The notes beneath the pieces were generated by a model. It was not told where the DNA came from, did not search any database, and worked only from the letters and a program-made list of their open reading frames with translations. A program made the position numbers and the translations under genes. From NCBI GenBank assembly GCA_027859095.1, contig JAQIBN010000220.1:1-55388 (forward strand): DNA of 55,388 bases. The letters are read 5' to 3'. This DNA comes from Spirochaetia bacterium (GTDB lineage Bacteria; Spirochaetota; Spirochaetia; B11-G9). Shown here in pieces: positions 23,150 to 31,772 of this stretch (position 1 is the first letter of the stretch; the number at the start of each line of letters is the position of its first letter).

Positions 23150-26053
23150 TTATAACATCACATAAACAGGCATTTCATCCCATGTTTTATTTAAAAGAAT
23201 ACGACCGGTTTTTTTCTTGTGAACACCTCCCCATTGCTTAAAATAGAACGGTGTATTTTGTTCGATACATTGTTCTTTTATCTGCAATACCCATTCTTTT
23301 TCCATTTGCCTTGCCCCTGGGCCGGATTCGCCCCCTACAATTACCCAATCGATATTGCTTAAGTCGAGAGGCCCAAGTGGATCAAGCAGGGGCTCTAATG
23401 ATAAAAATCTTATAGCAGCCGGAACATCTCTAAAATCATCAATCCTAAATTTTACTTCTTCATTTTCCACACTGACGCCTATCCAAACATTTTCCGGCCA
23501 GTCAAGTTCCTGTGCCAACTCTCTTAAACGTGCAGATCTTTTAGTAAGGATTTGAAATTGATGCCAGGAGGCTTGTTTCATAACATCAAAAACTTTAAAT
23601 ATAAAAGATTCCGGACCAGAATCAGCTCTTACATATGGAGGATTGGCAATCACTACGTCAAAGCCGCCTTTGTTATGAAATATCTCAGAAAAATAAAGAT
23701 TCCACAGGAAAAAGGGTTTTATCATTCTACCACTGGTAAATTCCTTCAGTTGGTTTTCCGCAGATTCAAGATCGAAGCCAAACTCTTTATAAAGTTTTTC
23801 CTTATCCTGTATGATATATTCATCTCTTTGCTTTTGGGTAGGCCATTTCGAATGTTTGTTTTCAATCTCTTTAAGTCGATTAAAGTAATCTGCTTTTTGG
23901 TTTTTTAGTTTGGATTCAAATATTTCTATTAGCAGGACATCAATTTCTTCTTTCAGTTTTGATTTTCGGGTTACATTTGATTCATTCAGGAATTCATCTT
24001 TTTTCTGCTGAAAATGATCAATCATTTCATCAGTTTTATCTTTGAACATCAAATTTCCGGTATTCTTTTCTTTTTCGGTATCGAAATTAATTCCCATAAA
24101 TTCGGAGATTAGGCTATTGCCCTGCATAATCCGGTAATCGAGATTCGGCAGCGGCTTGATGTTCTTAATATCATCTTCATCCACCACCAGCGACAGCCAT
24201 AGCCGCAGTTTTGCAATCTCTACTGCCCCCGGATCAATATCCACGCCATAGATGGAATGTTCAATGCAACGACGTTTGAATTCATAAGCTGTTCTACTGT
24301 TGTCATCAAGAAAAACCGAAAGTACATTTCGCATTTTGACAATCTCGCTCATCATTCCAACCGGGAAAGCACCGGAGCCTACAGCCGGATCGCAAACAGT
24401 GATATCGGCCAGCTTTTGATCAATCAGAGCAGCATTGCTGCGTATATTTCGAGGTAGTTGTAATTTGTAGCCGGATGTTTTTTGTTTTCCAGCTTTAATG
24501 CTCTGCTCTTTTATCAGTGCTGCTCCTTCATTCTCGCTGACCTGTTCGCCGGTATGTATCAGAATTTCGATTTCTTCTTTGGAAATATTGGATTTTGGTT
24601 TATTTTCCATAGTTAAATCAAGCTGATCTTTTTTCTCCTTATTACCATACATGTCAAGCTGTGCATTCCCAAGATTCTGATAAGAACTTGTTCCACTGTT
24701 TAACTCTGTATGTAGATAATTAATCAAACTCTGCTGGCACATATAGTGGACAATCTCCCGGGGTGTATAATAGACACCGAACTTTTTATTGAATTTGTTT
24801 TCATCGCCTTTTTTACCACTCTTTAGCGCCTGTTTAAATTCATCAAAGTTATCCGGACGGATAGCATTGAATTTCTCATAGGATTTTCCCAGAAGCTCCG
24901 GGTCGATAGCCACTTCCTTTTCCAGTGGCTCATCTTCCTTTACAGTAAAGTTATAGCGGTCAAAAACATCCAGTATACCTGTTCCACTATCACCCTCTTT
25001 TGTCTTTTCATTGTTGGAAAAGAGCCTGTCAGGCAGAAGAATATCTGTATGAACCCAGTCGTAATTGCCGATTGGATCAAAAAGCCCACCATTTAGGAAA
25101 GGAATCTTGCAGTTAAAATGACTGTAGTAACCGTCATCGTGGCTCCGGTCAATACGCAGTGCATCATAAAAGAGCGGTTCGAGGATGTCGTTAAAGAAAT
25201 TGTCGTAATCGGCATGTTTTTTCTTAAACAGTTCACGTAAAAAGTGTTTTGAGCCGGTACCCCAGTCATCATCACGGCCTACACCAAACCAGCCCTTCTT
25301 CTGTAAAAAGTAGAGAAAGATGATCTGCCCGAGCAGTTTCTTTGCAAAATTAACCGTGTCCACACCTTTTGTTTCAAAATCAGCCTTGATTTCCAGAATA
25401 TTTTTAACAACCTTGTCCAGTTCTTCCTTTGTGCTTAGAAAAAGATTACGATACTCCCGGAAAAACTCTTTGGTGACAGTTTCAATATCAAAGGCTTGCT
25501 CCAGTTCCGTAAAAGTGGGGGGGTGTTCATCATTCGCTAATATTTTTTCCAGACGGCTTTGTGCAGTGTGGCTTTTTTCGTTAGAGCCCACCAGAAACGA
25601 CCATCGACGAGCAGGAGAGAATTCCTCCTTAACCTTCATTATACCTGATTTTGTTTTTTCAAACTTATAATCCATCTTGACCAGTGAAAAGCGCCAATCC
25701 GCTTCATCCGGAACAACAAAAGCAAACAGACCGGCATCTTTTACCCCTCTATCGACAAGATATCTACCAGCAAAATTTCTTTGTGTTACACGAGCATGGT
25801 CTAGTGAAAAGCCTTTTTGAAGATATACGATTATTATATCTATCGCCTTTTCATCCGGCGAATTATATGTTCCAATTCGTTCATAAGTTTTAATTACATT
25901 ACTAAATGTTTCTTTAACATAACTACGAGCGTGAAAAGCTTTGGATTCATCAATGCTGTTTAATAGATTTTTAATAAAATTAGTAAAACTCACTTTATCA
26001 AAAGAACTTTCAAATGTATCTTTTATAATTTGCTGCGCCTGCTGTTTATCCAT
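23150..26053 (-). CDS. Eco57I-type adenine DNA methylase joined in frame to a partial DUF5131 (Gp37/Gp68) domain
   Basis: 967 aa. Residues to about 815 are a restriction-modification N6-adenine methylase: SAM-binding motif I DPAVGSGAFPVGMM, IYGVDIDPGAVEIAKLRLWLS, and catalytic motif IV NPPYVRADSGP. The protein then switches, right after the NPPY block, to the last 152 residues of a DUF5131 protein (WHQFQILTKRSARLRELA, ENVWIGVSVENEE, FLSLEPLLDPLGPLDL, WVIVGGESGPGARQM, FYFKQWGG). Native methylases continue here with the rest of the catalytic fold and a target-recognition domain, and native DUF5131 proteins begin with a Cys-rich part; both are missing. It looks like a deletion fusion and is probably not an active methylase. 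It starts 2 bp after the helicase stop. Confidence 0.85.
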   Translation of the reverse strand: MDKQQAQQIIKDTFESSFDKVSFTNFIKNLLNSIDESKAFHARSYVKETFSNVIKTYERIGTYNSPDEKAIDIIIVYLQKGFSLDHARVTQRNFAGRYLVDRGVKDAGLFAFVVPDEADWRFSLVKMDYKFEKTKSGIMKVKEEFSPARRWSFLVGSNEKSHTAQSRLEKILANDEHPPTFTELEQAFDIETVTKEFFREYRNLFLSTKEELDKVVKNILEIKADFETKGVDTVNFAKKLLGQIIFLYFLQKKGWFGVGRDDDWGTGSKHFLRELFKKKHADYDNFFNDILEPLFYDALRIDRSHDDGYYSHFNCKIPFLNGGLFDPIGNYDWVHTDILLPDRLFSNNEKTKEGDSGTGILDVFDRYNFTVKEDEPLEKEVAIDPELLGKSYEKFNAIRPDNFDEFKQALKSGKKGDENKFNKKFGVYYTPREIVHYMCQQSLINYLHTELNSGTSSYQNLGNAQLDMYGNKEKKDQLDLTMENKPKSNISKEEIEILIHTGEQVSENEGAALIKEQSIKAGKQKTSGYKLQLPRNIRSNAALIDQKLADITVCDPAVGSGAFPVGMMSEIVKMRNVLSVFLDDNSRTAYEFKRRCIEHSIYGVDIDPGAVEIAKLRLWLSLVVDEDDIKNIKPLPNLDYRIMQGNSLISEFMGINFDTEKEKNTGNLMFKDKTDEMIDHFQQKKDEFLNESNVTRKSKLKEEIDVLLIEIFESKLKNQKADYFNRLKEIENKHSKWPTQKQRDEYIIQDKEKLYKEFGFDLESAENQLKEFTSGRMIKPFFLWNLYFSEIFHNKGGFDVVIANPPYVRADSGPESFIFKVFDVMKQASWHQFQILTKRSARLRELAQELDWPENVWIGVSVENEEVKFRIDDFRDVPAAIRFLSLEPLLDPLGPLDLSNIDWVIVGGESGPGARQMEKEWVLQIKEQCIEQNTPFYFKQWGGVHKKKTGRILLNKTWDEMPVYVML

Positions 26054-26055
26054 AT

Positions 26056-29000
26056 TTATTCACCTGTTAAATATAATGAGAGTATTACTTCCCGTTTTCC
26101 TGATACAACAGTATTCTGCTCGGCATAATGACTTTGCAGCAGCCGTTCGGGAATCTGTGTCTGGAGTACAGCCAGAACCTTGAACGGATTAATTAGTTCA
26201 TCCTTCAGAGTATTCAGGGTTTTTAATGTATTTTTTACTGTTTGTTTGGGCAGACCACCCTCTTCAAGTTGTATTAGAACTTTCTTAAGATAGAGTTCCT
26301 GGTCTTCGGTGAACTGCTGAGTATTTCTAAAGGTTGCTTTTAGAATGCGTAAAATATTAGCCGTATTGTCGCGACCTCGCCTTTTTTGAGGTTCGGCCAT
26401 TTCTTCGGTTGTAACACTAATAAAGGCTTCCTTGTTGCTGTCTAAAAGGTTATAGATATTGTCTGGAAGTTTTTTCTTTTTTTCATCATGTTTTGTTTCC
26501 AGCAGTTTAGCTGCTAAGATAAAATCCAGTTCTTCAGCGACTTTCTTTTCCTGTGCCATAAAAATTTTTTGCAGTTTCCCACGGCGAAAATAGGTGATTA
26601 AAGCTCCGGTTACAGGATCGTTTTGCTTTGCTGTCCGGGCTTTTTTAGGCAGATATTTTATTTTTTCAAAAAGGTCGGGGTTCTCTTCGCGGATATCCCG
26701 GATAACCTGCAAATATTTCAGTTCGCTCTCATCCTCTTCCTCATCGCCTTCTATCGTTTTCTTCGAAATCAAGCGGTCAAACAGTTCATGAGAACCAATA
26801 GGCTCACCTTCGGTTAAAAGTTCCGCATCACCGCCAAGCAGGGTTAAAAAGGCATTGATTTTGGCTTCAGCAGCTTCTTTAAGCTTAATCTCATCATTGC
26901 CTTGAGTGCTGGGGAAAAAATTGAAAGTATGGATTACATCAAAAGGTGTATCAACCCGGTTAATACGGCCCACCCTTTGCATCATTCTGGTAGGGTTCCA
27001 GGGGATATCATAATTGATAACCACATTTGCACGATGCAGGTTTACACCTTCTGCCAGGACTTCGGTAGCAATTAGGATGCGATACTCATCCTTTGGGTGA
27101 CGAGCTCTGGCGTCAAAATTTTCAAGCACTTTACCACGGGTAGCTTCGCCCGAATCACCGGTAAATAAAAGAACCTTGCCGGGATATTCTTTGTCAATAT
27201 TTTTAAAAAGATAATTGGCAGTTTCCTTCGATTCCGTAAAAATAATAAGATGATTATTTTTCAGGACATCATTTTTTGACAGTTCACTTTTAAATTTTAA
27301 AAGCTTTGGGTCACGTTTAACGTTCTGCCAAAGGTTTTTTACTTCCAGTAAGATGGTACTATCATGCGCCAGATCTTTTCTTAGTTCTTCTGTAAAATTT
27401 ATACTTTCATATTTTTCTGCCTTACCTTCATCTATCAATTTCTGAAATGCTTCATCATCATCGTTTTCCAGAAATTCAAATATTTTGGCAGTATGTTTCT
27501 TACTGACATACACATAACCATTCTCCAGTTCTTTTATGAACATTTCGTATGATCGAAGAAACCTGTCCACTGAATTCCTGAATGCAAAGAAACTGCTTTC
27601 CAATCGTTTGACGAGCAATATTTTCATAAACCTGCCCATGTTCCGCTGGGATTGCTCTTCAAGCTGATCAATTCTACCCCTGTAATACTTTGGAAGAAGG
27701 GGGGTGTAACGGGCATATTTGAATTTATTGGCAATCAGATTGATCGTCTTGGTAAAAATATCATCTTCTTCTTCATTGAGCTTGTAGAATAACGGTTCCG
27801 GTTTTTTGACATCAGGGAATTTAAGCCCCTGATTTTTTATATCATTTTTGAAATATTTTTCTATTTCTGTCCTTGTGCGGCGTACCATCAAATATTTGAG
27901 TACCTTATCACGGAGTTCCCGTGCATTTGCCTTTACTGTATTTATGTATTTTGTATAATCGTTTTTTCGATCAAGATTTTTAAGTTTCTTCTCCAAGCCA
28001 TTAAAGAATGCTTCCAGATCGGGTAGATTAGGAATAGTGCTTTTTTTTGCTTTCTGAAACAGCTTCAGTAAACTTAGAATATCTTTGGGAGTGTTGTTGT
28101 AAGGTGTTGCCGTTACCAGAACAACTCTTTTCCCGCGACATATTTCCGCCAGCTGCTCATAGGATATTGTAGTTTCGGTTCTAAAGCGGTGTGCTTCATC
28201 TATAATAATATTGGTATATTTACCCAGGCCTCTATCCAATAGTTTGTCTAATTTGCCTATAGATTCAAAATCAGCCGGAATCCGAAAGTCTGAAAATACA
28301 TTAGGCCATGAACCTGGATTTGATTTTTCCAAAAGCACCGGAGGGGCGATAACAAGTGTTCTGCCGTCCAGTTGCCCCGCTAACATAGCTGAAATGTAGG
28401 TTTTCCCCAGGCCCACAACATCGGATATAAAAACACCACCATATTCCAAAAGTATCTTCTTTGCATTTAGTACAGCCTGCTCCTGATACTCGAGTTTTTT
28501 AAACTCTTCCGGCAGATAATTAATAAAGACCTCATCTGTCTGGCTGAGTTCATCTTTAAAATATTCGTAAAGAAACTTTAAGTACAGCTGATAAGGTGTA
28601 ATATTTTGAGTCAACCAGGTTTTATTCTCTATGGTTTCAACATATTTTTCACTAATATCTACTGCATTGCCCCACAATTCCTCAAATTTATTTTTTGCGA
28701 AATCATAGTCACTTCTGTTTTTCAGTTCTACGTTAAATTCAATGTTGCTAACAAGTCCTGCCTGTGTGAAATTGCTAGAGCCTGTGATAACACGACCTAT
28801 ATCTCTGTCTCCTTTCTTAAATGTCATAATATAGAGTTTGGCATGGATATTTTGTGATGGATAAGCTCTGATTTCCAGTTTATCACTTCTAATCCACTCT
28901 AGAAATTTATGGACGCCCTGTTCAACATTCCTACTGTCTTCGGAAGCCTCCATTTCATTTTGAACAAGATTTCCAACCTCACGCTTAGCTTCAGCATGAG

Positions 29001-29253
29001 AGAAATCAAATGTTTGCTGAGTTGTATTATTCTGCTTTTTCATCATTTCAAATGTTTGTCTATTTGTGCTGATGCCAATCAGAATTCTAATTTTTTCTGT
29101 GCTTTCCAGAGATGGATAGACGACATGAAACCCACTTGAGTAAAAATATCCTACAAGACAATCAAAAAATGATGTATCCTTAATAAGAACTTCAAATCTC
29201 TCTTTGAGATTTTGATTTTCTTCGTTTGTAATAAATGACAGATCAGTGTTCAT
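26056..29253 (-). CDS. PLD-nuclease-domain SNF2-like helicase of a restriction/defence operon
   Basis: About 1065 aa; ATG 29253 is chosen because GAGG lies 6 nt upstream, while farther in-frame ATGs lack a site. Residues about 1-190 are a phospholipase D-like domain with IHAKLYIM and ITGSSNFTQAGL. Helicase motifs follow: Walker A SDVVGLGKTYISAM, DEAH in IIIDEAHRFR, VTATPYNN, then domain 2 with LIIFTESKETANY, ATEVLAEGVNLHRANVVINYD and QRVGRINRVD. PLD-helicases paired with Eco57I-type methylases form restriction-like systems related in layout to DISARM or type I/III enzymes. The exact system is not identified. It leads the operon helicase, methylase, rhuM. Confidence 0.87.
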   Translation of the reverse strand: MNTDLSFITNEENQNLKERFEVLIKDTSFFDCLVGYFYSSGFHVVYPSLESTEKIRILIGISTNRQTFEMMKKQNNTTQQTFDFSHAEAKREVGNLVQNEMEASEDSRNVEQGVHKFLEWIRSDKLEIRAYPSQNIHAKLYIMTFKKGDRDIGRVITGSSNFTQAGLVSNIEFNVELKNRSDYDFAKNKFEELWGNAVDISEKYVETIENKTWLTQNITPYQLYLKFLYEYFKDELSQTDEVFINYLPEEFKKLEYQEQAVLNAKKILLEYGGVFISDVVGLGKTYISAMLAGQLDGRTLVIAPPVLLEKSNPGSWPNVFSDFRIPADFESIGKLDKLLDRGLGKYTNIIIDEAHRFRTETTISYEQLAEICRGKRVVLVTATPYNNTPKDILSLLKLFQKAKKSTIPNLPDLEAFFNGLEKKLKNLDRKNDYTKYINTVKANARELRDKVLKYLMVRRTRTEIEKYFKNDIKNQGLKFPDVKKPEPLFYKLNEEEDDIFTKTINLIANKFKYARYTPLLPKYYRGRIDQLEEQSQRNMGRFMKILLVKRLESSFFAFRNSVDRFLRSYEMFIKELENGYVYVSKKHTAKIFEFLENDDDEAFQKLIDEGKAEKYESINFTEELRKDLAHDSTILLEVKNLWQNVKRDPKLLKFKSELSKNDVLKNNHLIIFTESKETANYLFKNIDKEYPGKVLLFTGDSGEATRGKVLENFDARARHPKDEYRILIATEVLAEGVNLHRANVVINYDIPWNPTRMMQRVGRINRVDTPFDVIHTFNFFPSTQGNDEIKLKEAAEAKINAFLTLLGGDAELLTEGEPIGSHELFDRLISKKTIEGDEEEDESELKYLQVIRDIREENPDLFEKIKYLPKKARTAKQNDPVTGALITYFRRGKLQKIFMAQEKKVAEELDFILAAKLLETKHDEKKKKLPDNIYNLLDSNKEAFISVTTEEMAEPQKRRGRDNTANILRILKATFRNTQQFTEDQELYLKKVLIQLEEGGLPKQTVKNTLKTLNTLKDELINPFKVLAVLQTQIPERLLQSHYAEQNTVVSGKREVILSLYLTGE

Positions 29254-29557
29254 GTACATCCTCATAACAACTTTATACTTGATATTAACTGTTTTTATGT
29301 ACAAAAGCAATAATACGTAATACTTTTAATAGTTCAGTATGATACTCTTCCAGTGAAAGAACACTAAGACCGTGAAATGGCGAAATATAAAATAACTGCC
29401 AGATGAACAGACCATCAATAGTAGCTCTATCAAAAAAGAAAGGGTAGTGAAAGACCTGCCCACCCCGCCGGCGGAGGGACGGAGCCGGATTCGAGGGGTG
29501 GATTAGCAGGGCTGTAGCGAGGGGAAGGCTTTCCCCTTCAGAATTGAGTAGAATATT
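29254..29557. other. Intergenic region between helicase gene and leuA
   Basis: About 300 bp. The left half holds the helicase promoter area, with no consensus boxes I would defend. The right part, 29460-29537, is strikingly GC-rich and holds two hairpins, listed separately. Confidence 0.5.
29460..29537. repeat. GC-rich double-hairpin element
   Basis: First hairpin: CCACCCC (29460-29466) with GGGGTGG (29495-29501), enclosing GCCGG/CCGG(A/C)-type pairs. Second: AGGGGAA (29520-29526) with TTCCCCT (29531-29537) around GGCT. The stretch is far above the local GC content. The second hairpin may end the leuA transcript, though no T-run follows on either strand. The whole unit may be a dispersed repeat. 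Confidence 0.55.
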
Positions 29558-31246
29558 CTAATCCTGACTTAATCTATTCAGTGCACTTACAACGGCTTTA
29601 ATTGATGCCATTGAAATATTTGAATCCCGACCTACACCATATCGTACAGAACCTTGATCTTTTCGTAGACTAATATATGAAACAGCTGCAGAATCAGATC
29701 CCCCGTCAATATTATGTTCATCATAACTTTTTAGCTTAACTTGCTCACTTAAAGTAGAATTAAGCCCCTTTATGAATGCATCTATAGGACCATTCCCTTC
29801 ACTGGAAAATTCAATATCCTTTCCTTTAAAATTTAACAATCCTGAAACCAAAGTTACCTCTTGTGAAGCAGCATGATCACTGTCAGAATCCATACTAATT
29901 TTAATATGTTTTAATTCATAAGGTGTTTTTATCTCCAGATATTCACTGTTAAAACTTTCCCATATTGCGCGTGAGGATATTTCAGAACCACTCTCTTCCG
30001 TTACACTCTGAATAACCCTGCTGAACTCTACCTGCATAGCCTTTGGAAGTTTGTATCCGAATTCACTATCCATTAAATATGCAATCCCCCCCTTACCTGA
30101 CTGGCTATTAATCCTAATTATGGACTGATATGACCGGCCAACATCATTAGGATTGATTGGAAGGTATGGAACTTCCCATATTTTACTGTTTCTATCTTCT
30201 CTCTTTATAAAACCCTTATTAATAGCATCCTGATGAGAACCTGAAAAAGCGGTATATACCAATTCTCCTGCATATGGATGCCTGGGATGAACAGGCATTC
30301 TTGTGCAGCTTATATATTCATCTTTAATAAAATTAATACTGGAAAAATCAAGTTCAGGATCCACACCCTGACTAAAAATATTAAGAGCTGTTGTAACAAT
30401 ATCCAGATTACCAGTTCGCTCCCCATTACCAAAAAGGGTTCCCTCCACTCTGTCAGCCCCGGCCATAATTCCAAGTTCTGTTGCAGCAACTGCAGTACCC
30501 CTGTCATTGTGTGCATGAAGACTAATAATTACAGAATCTCTGTCCCTTATATTATTACAAAACCACTCAATTTGATCTGCATGAATATTGGGAGTAGACA
30601 TCTCTACAGTTGCAGGCAGATTTAAAATAAGTTTCTTATCTGGTGTAGGTTTTAGCACATCCATTACTGCATGGCATACTTCCAGGGCATAATCCATTTC
30701 TGTACCCGTAAAACTTTCCGGAGAATATTCGAATCTGATTCCAGGATTTCCCGTTTCATCGCTTATCTGTTTTACAAGAGTAGCTCCATCAACAGCAATT
30801 TTTATAATTTCTTCCTTATTCATATTAAAAACAACATCTCTCTGAAGAGTTGAGGTAGAATTATACATATGAACAATAGCCTTATCCACTCCTACCAGAG
30901 CCTCAAAAGTTCTACGAATTAAATGTTCACGAGCCTGGGTAAGAACCTGAATAGTTACATCTTCAGGAATCATATTCTCTTCTACAAGAACCCTGGCGAA
31001 ATCAAAATCAACCTGGGAGGCAGAAGGAAAGCCTATCTCTATTTCCTTAAATCCAATATCACATAACAATCTGAAAAGTCGTTTTTTCTGATCCAAATTC
31101 ATTGGAATATCCAAGGCCTGATTTCCGTCCCGAAGGTCTACACTGCTCCAGAATGGAGCCTTTGTTATTTGCTTATCCGGCCATGTTCTGTTTTTCAGTT
31201 TAATTAGCGGATATGCCTGGTAACTTGTATAATTCATTTTTTTCAT
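29558..31246 (-). CDS. leuA: 2-isopropylmalate synthase (LeuA type 2)
   Basis: 562 aa, the length of the fungal/actinobacterial-type enzyme. The TIM barrel starts with WSSVDLRDGNQALDIPM (the Asp is a metal ligand) and has the metal HxH in ISLHAHNDRGTAVAA, and NGERTGNLDIV. The C-terminal LeuA dimer/regulatory domain runs from about 440 (VTLVSGLLNFKGKDIEFSS, DGGSDSAAVSYISLR). It condenses acetyl-CoA with 2-ketoisovalerate, the first step of leucine synthesis, and is usually inhibited by leucine through the C-terminal domain. The ATG follows AGGAGAGG. Transcription is preceded by a leucine leader peptide and terminator (31300-31448). No other leu genes are in the window. Confidence 0.93.
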   Translation of the reverse strand: MKKMNYTSYQAYPLIKLKNRTWPDKQITKAPFWSSVDLRDGNQALDIPMNLDQKKRLFRLLCDIGFKEIEIGFPSASQVDFDFARVLVEENMIPEDVTIQVLTQAREHLIRRTFEALVGVDKAIVHMYNSTSTLQRDVVFNMNKEEIIKIAVDGATLVKQISDETGNPGIRFEYSPESFTGTEMDYALEVCHAVMDVLKPTPDKKLILNLPATVEMSTPNIHADQIEWFCNNIRDRDSVIISLHAHNDRGTAVAATELGIMAGADRVEGTLFGNGERTGNLDIVTTALNIFSQGVDPELDFSSINFIKDEYISCTRMPVHPRHPYAGELVYTAFSGSHQDAINKGFIKREDRNSKIWEVPYLPINPNDVGRSYQSIIRINSQSGKGGIAYLMDSEFGYKLPKAMQVEFSRVIQSVTEESGSEISSRAIWESFNSEYLEIKTPYELKHIKISMDSDSDHAASQEVTLVSGLLNFKGKDIEFSSEGNGPIDAFIKGLNSTLSEQVKLKSYDEHNIDGGSDSAAVSYISLRKDQGSVRYGVGRDSNISMASIKAVVSALNRLSQD

Positions 31247-31299
31247 AAACCTCTCCTATTATTTTTCAGCCAGGAACCCATAAAGAAGAACCTCCTGAC

Positions 31300-31332
31300 A
31301 AAAAAAAAGTGCCCTGGGTAATCCCACGGCAC
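31300..31332 (-). terminator. Attenuator terminator in the leuA leader
   Basis: On the minus strand GTGCC-g-TGGG / CCCA-g-GGCAC around ATTA, followed by nine T. It lies 54 bp before leuA ATG and 23 bp after the leader peptide stop. The 5' arm with its flanks (31325-31333) can alternatively pair over 9 bp with 31374-31382 inside the leader peptide gene, an antiterminator. Confidence 0.88.
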
Positions 31333-31355
31333 ATATAATTGCAATACTGGTATTT

Positions 31356-31448
31356 TTACCTACTACGCAACTCTGTACCGTACACCTCTTTAACCAAGGA
31401 TAAAAGCAGAGTAAGTAGTAAATTTAGTAAAAACGCTGTTCCTTTCAT
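31356..31448 (-). CDS. Leucine leader peptide of leuA (30 aa)
   Basis: ATG at 31448 is preceded by AAGGTG. The peptide begins MKGTAFLLNLLLTLLLSL and ends TELRSR. Nine of residues 7-18 are leucine, encoded by TTA x3, CTA x2, CTT x2, CTG and TTG. Leaders of this kind cause ribosome stalling when charged leucyl-tRNA is scarce. Codons 23-25 contain the segment TACGGTACA that pairs with the terminator's 5' arm. A TTGACA is present 36 bp before the ATG, though the -10 is not clear. The reading frame is too small to be a cell protein of other use. Confidence 0.85.
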   Translation of the reverse strand: MKGTAFLLNLLLTLLLSLVKEVYGTELRSR

Positions 31449-31772
31449 TTAATATCACCTTAATAAGCAGGATAAAAATTGTCAATCCCTATTTACAGCT
31501 TTTGCGCTGTATCACATTTTGTATTTTAAAAGCAGCTCTTATCTAATATAGTACCAATAACTGGCGCAAAAGCCTCTCTTTTTATTAAATAGTATAATTT
31601 AAAAATCACACGAAACCCATATACACCATTCACATTTCGTTCATATATAATCAATAATATATATTTTGTTTTAGGCGAAAAAACTTTCTATTACAAATGG
31701 AAAAGCTTAAATTTTTCAGTCCTAAAACTAAAAAATATTGATAATTTTAAATACTGTAATAGTGGAGTCTTT

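Noticed and set aside
29401-29557. Short plus-strand frame through the GC-rich hairpins (Arg/Pro-rich)
   Set aside because: Composition reflects the hairpins; no start signal and no similarity to a known protein.
31449-31500. Complete promoter for the leu leader
   Set aside because: TTGACA is present on the minus strand, but no good -10 lies at 16-18 bp, so it was not listed as a feature.
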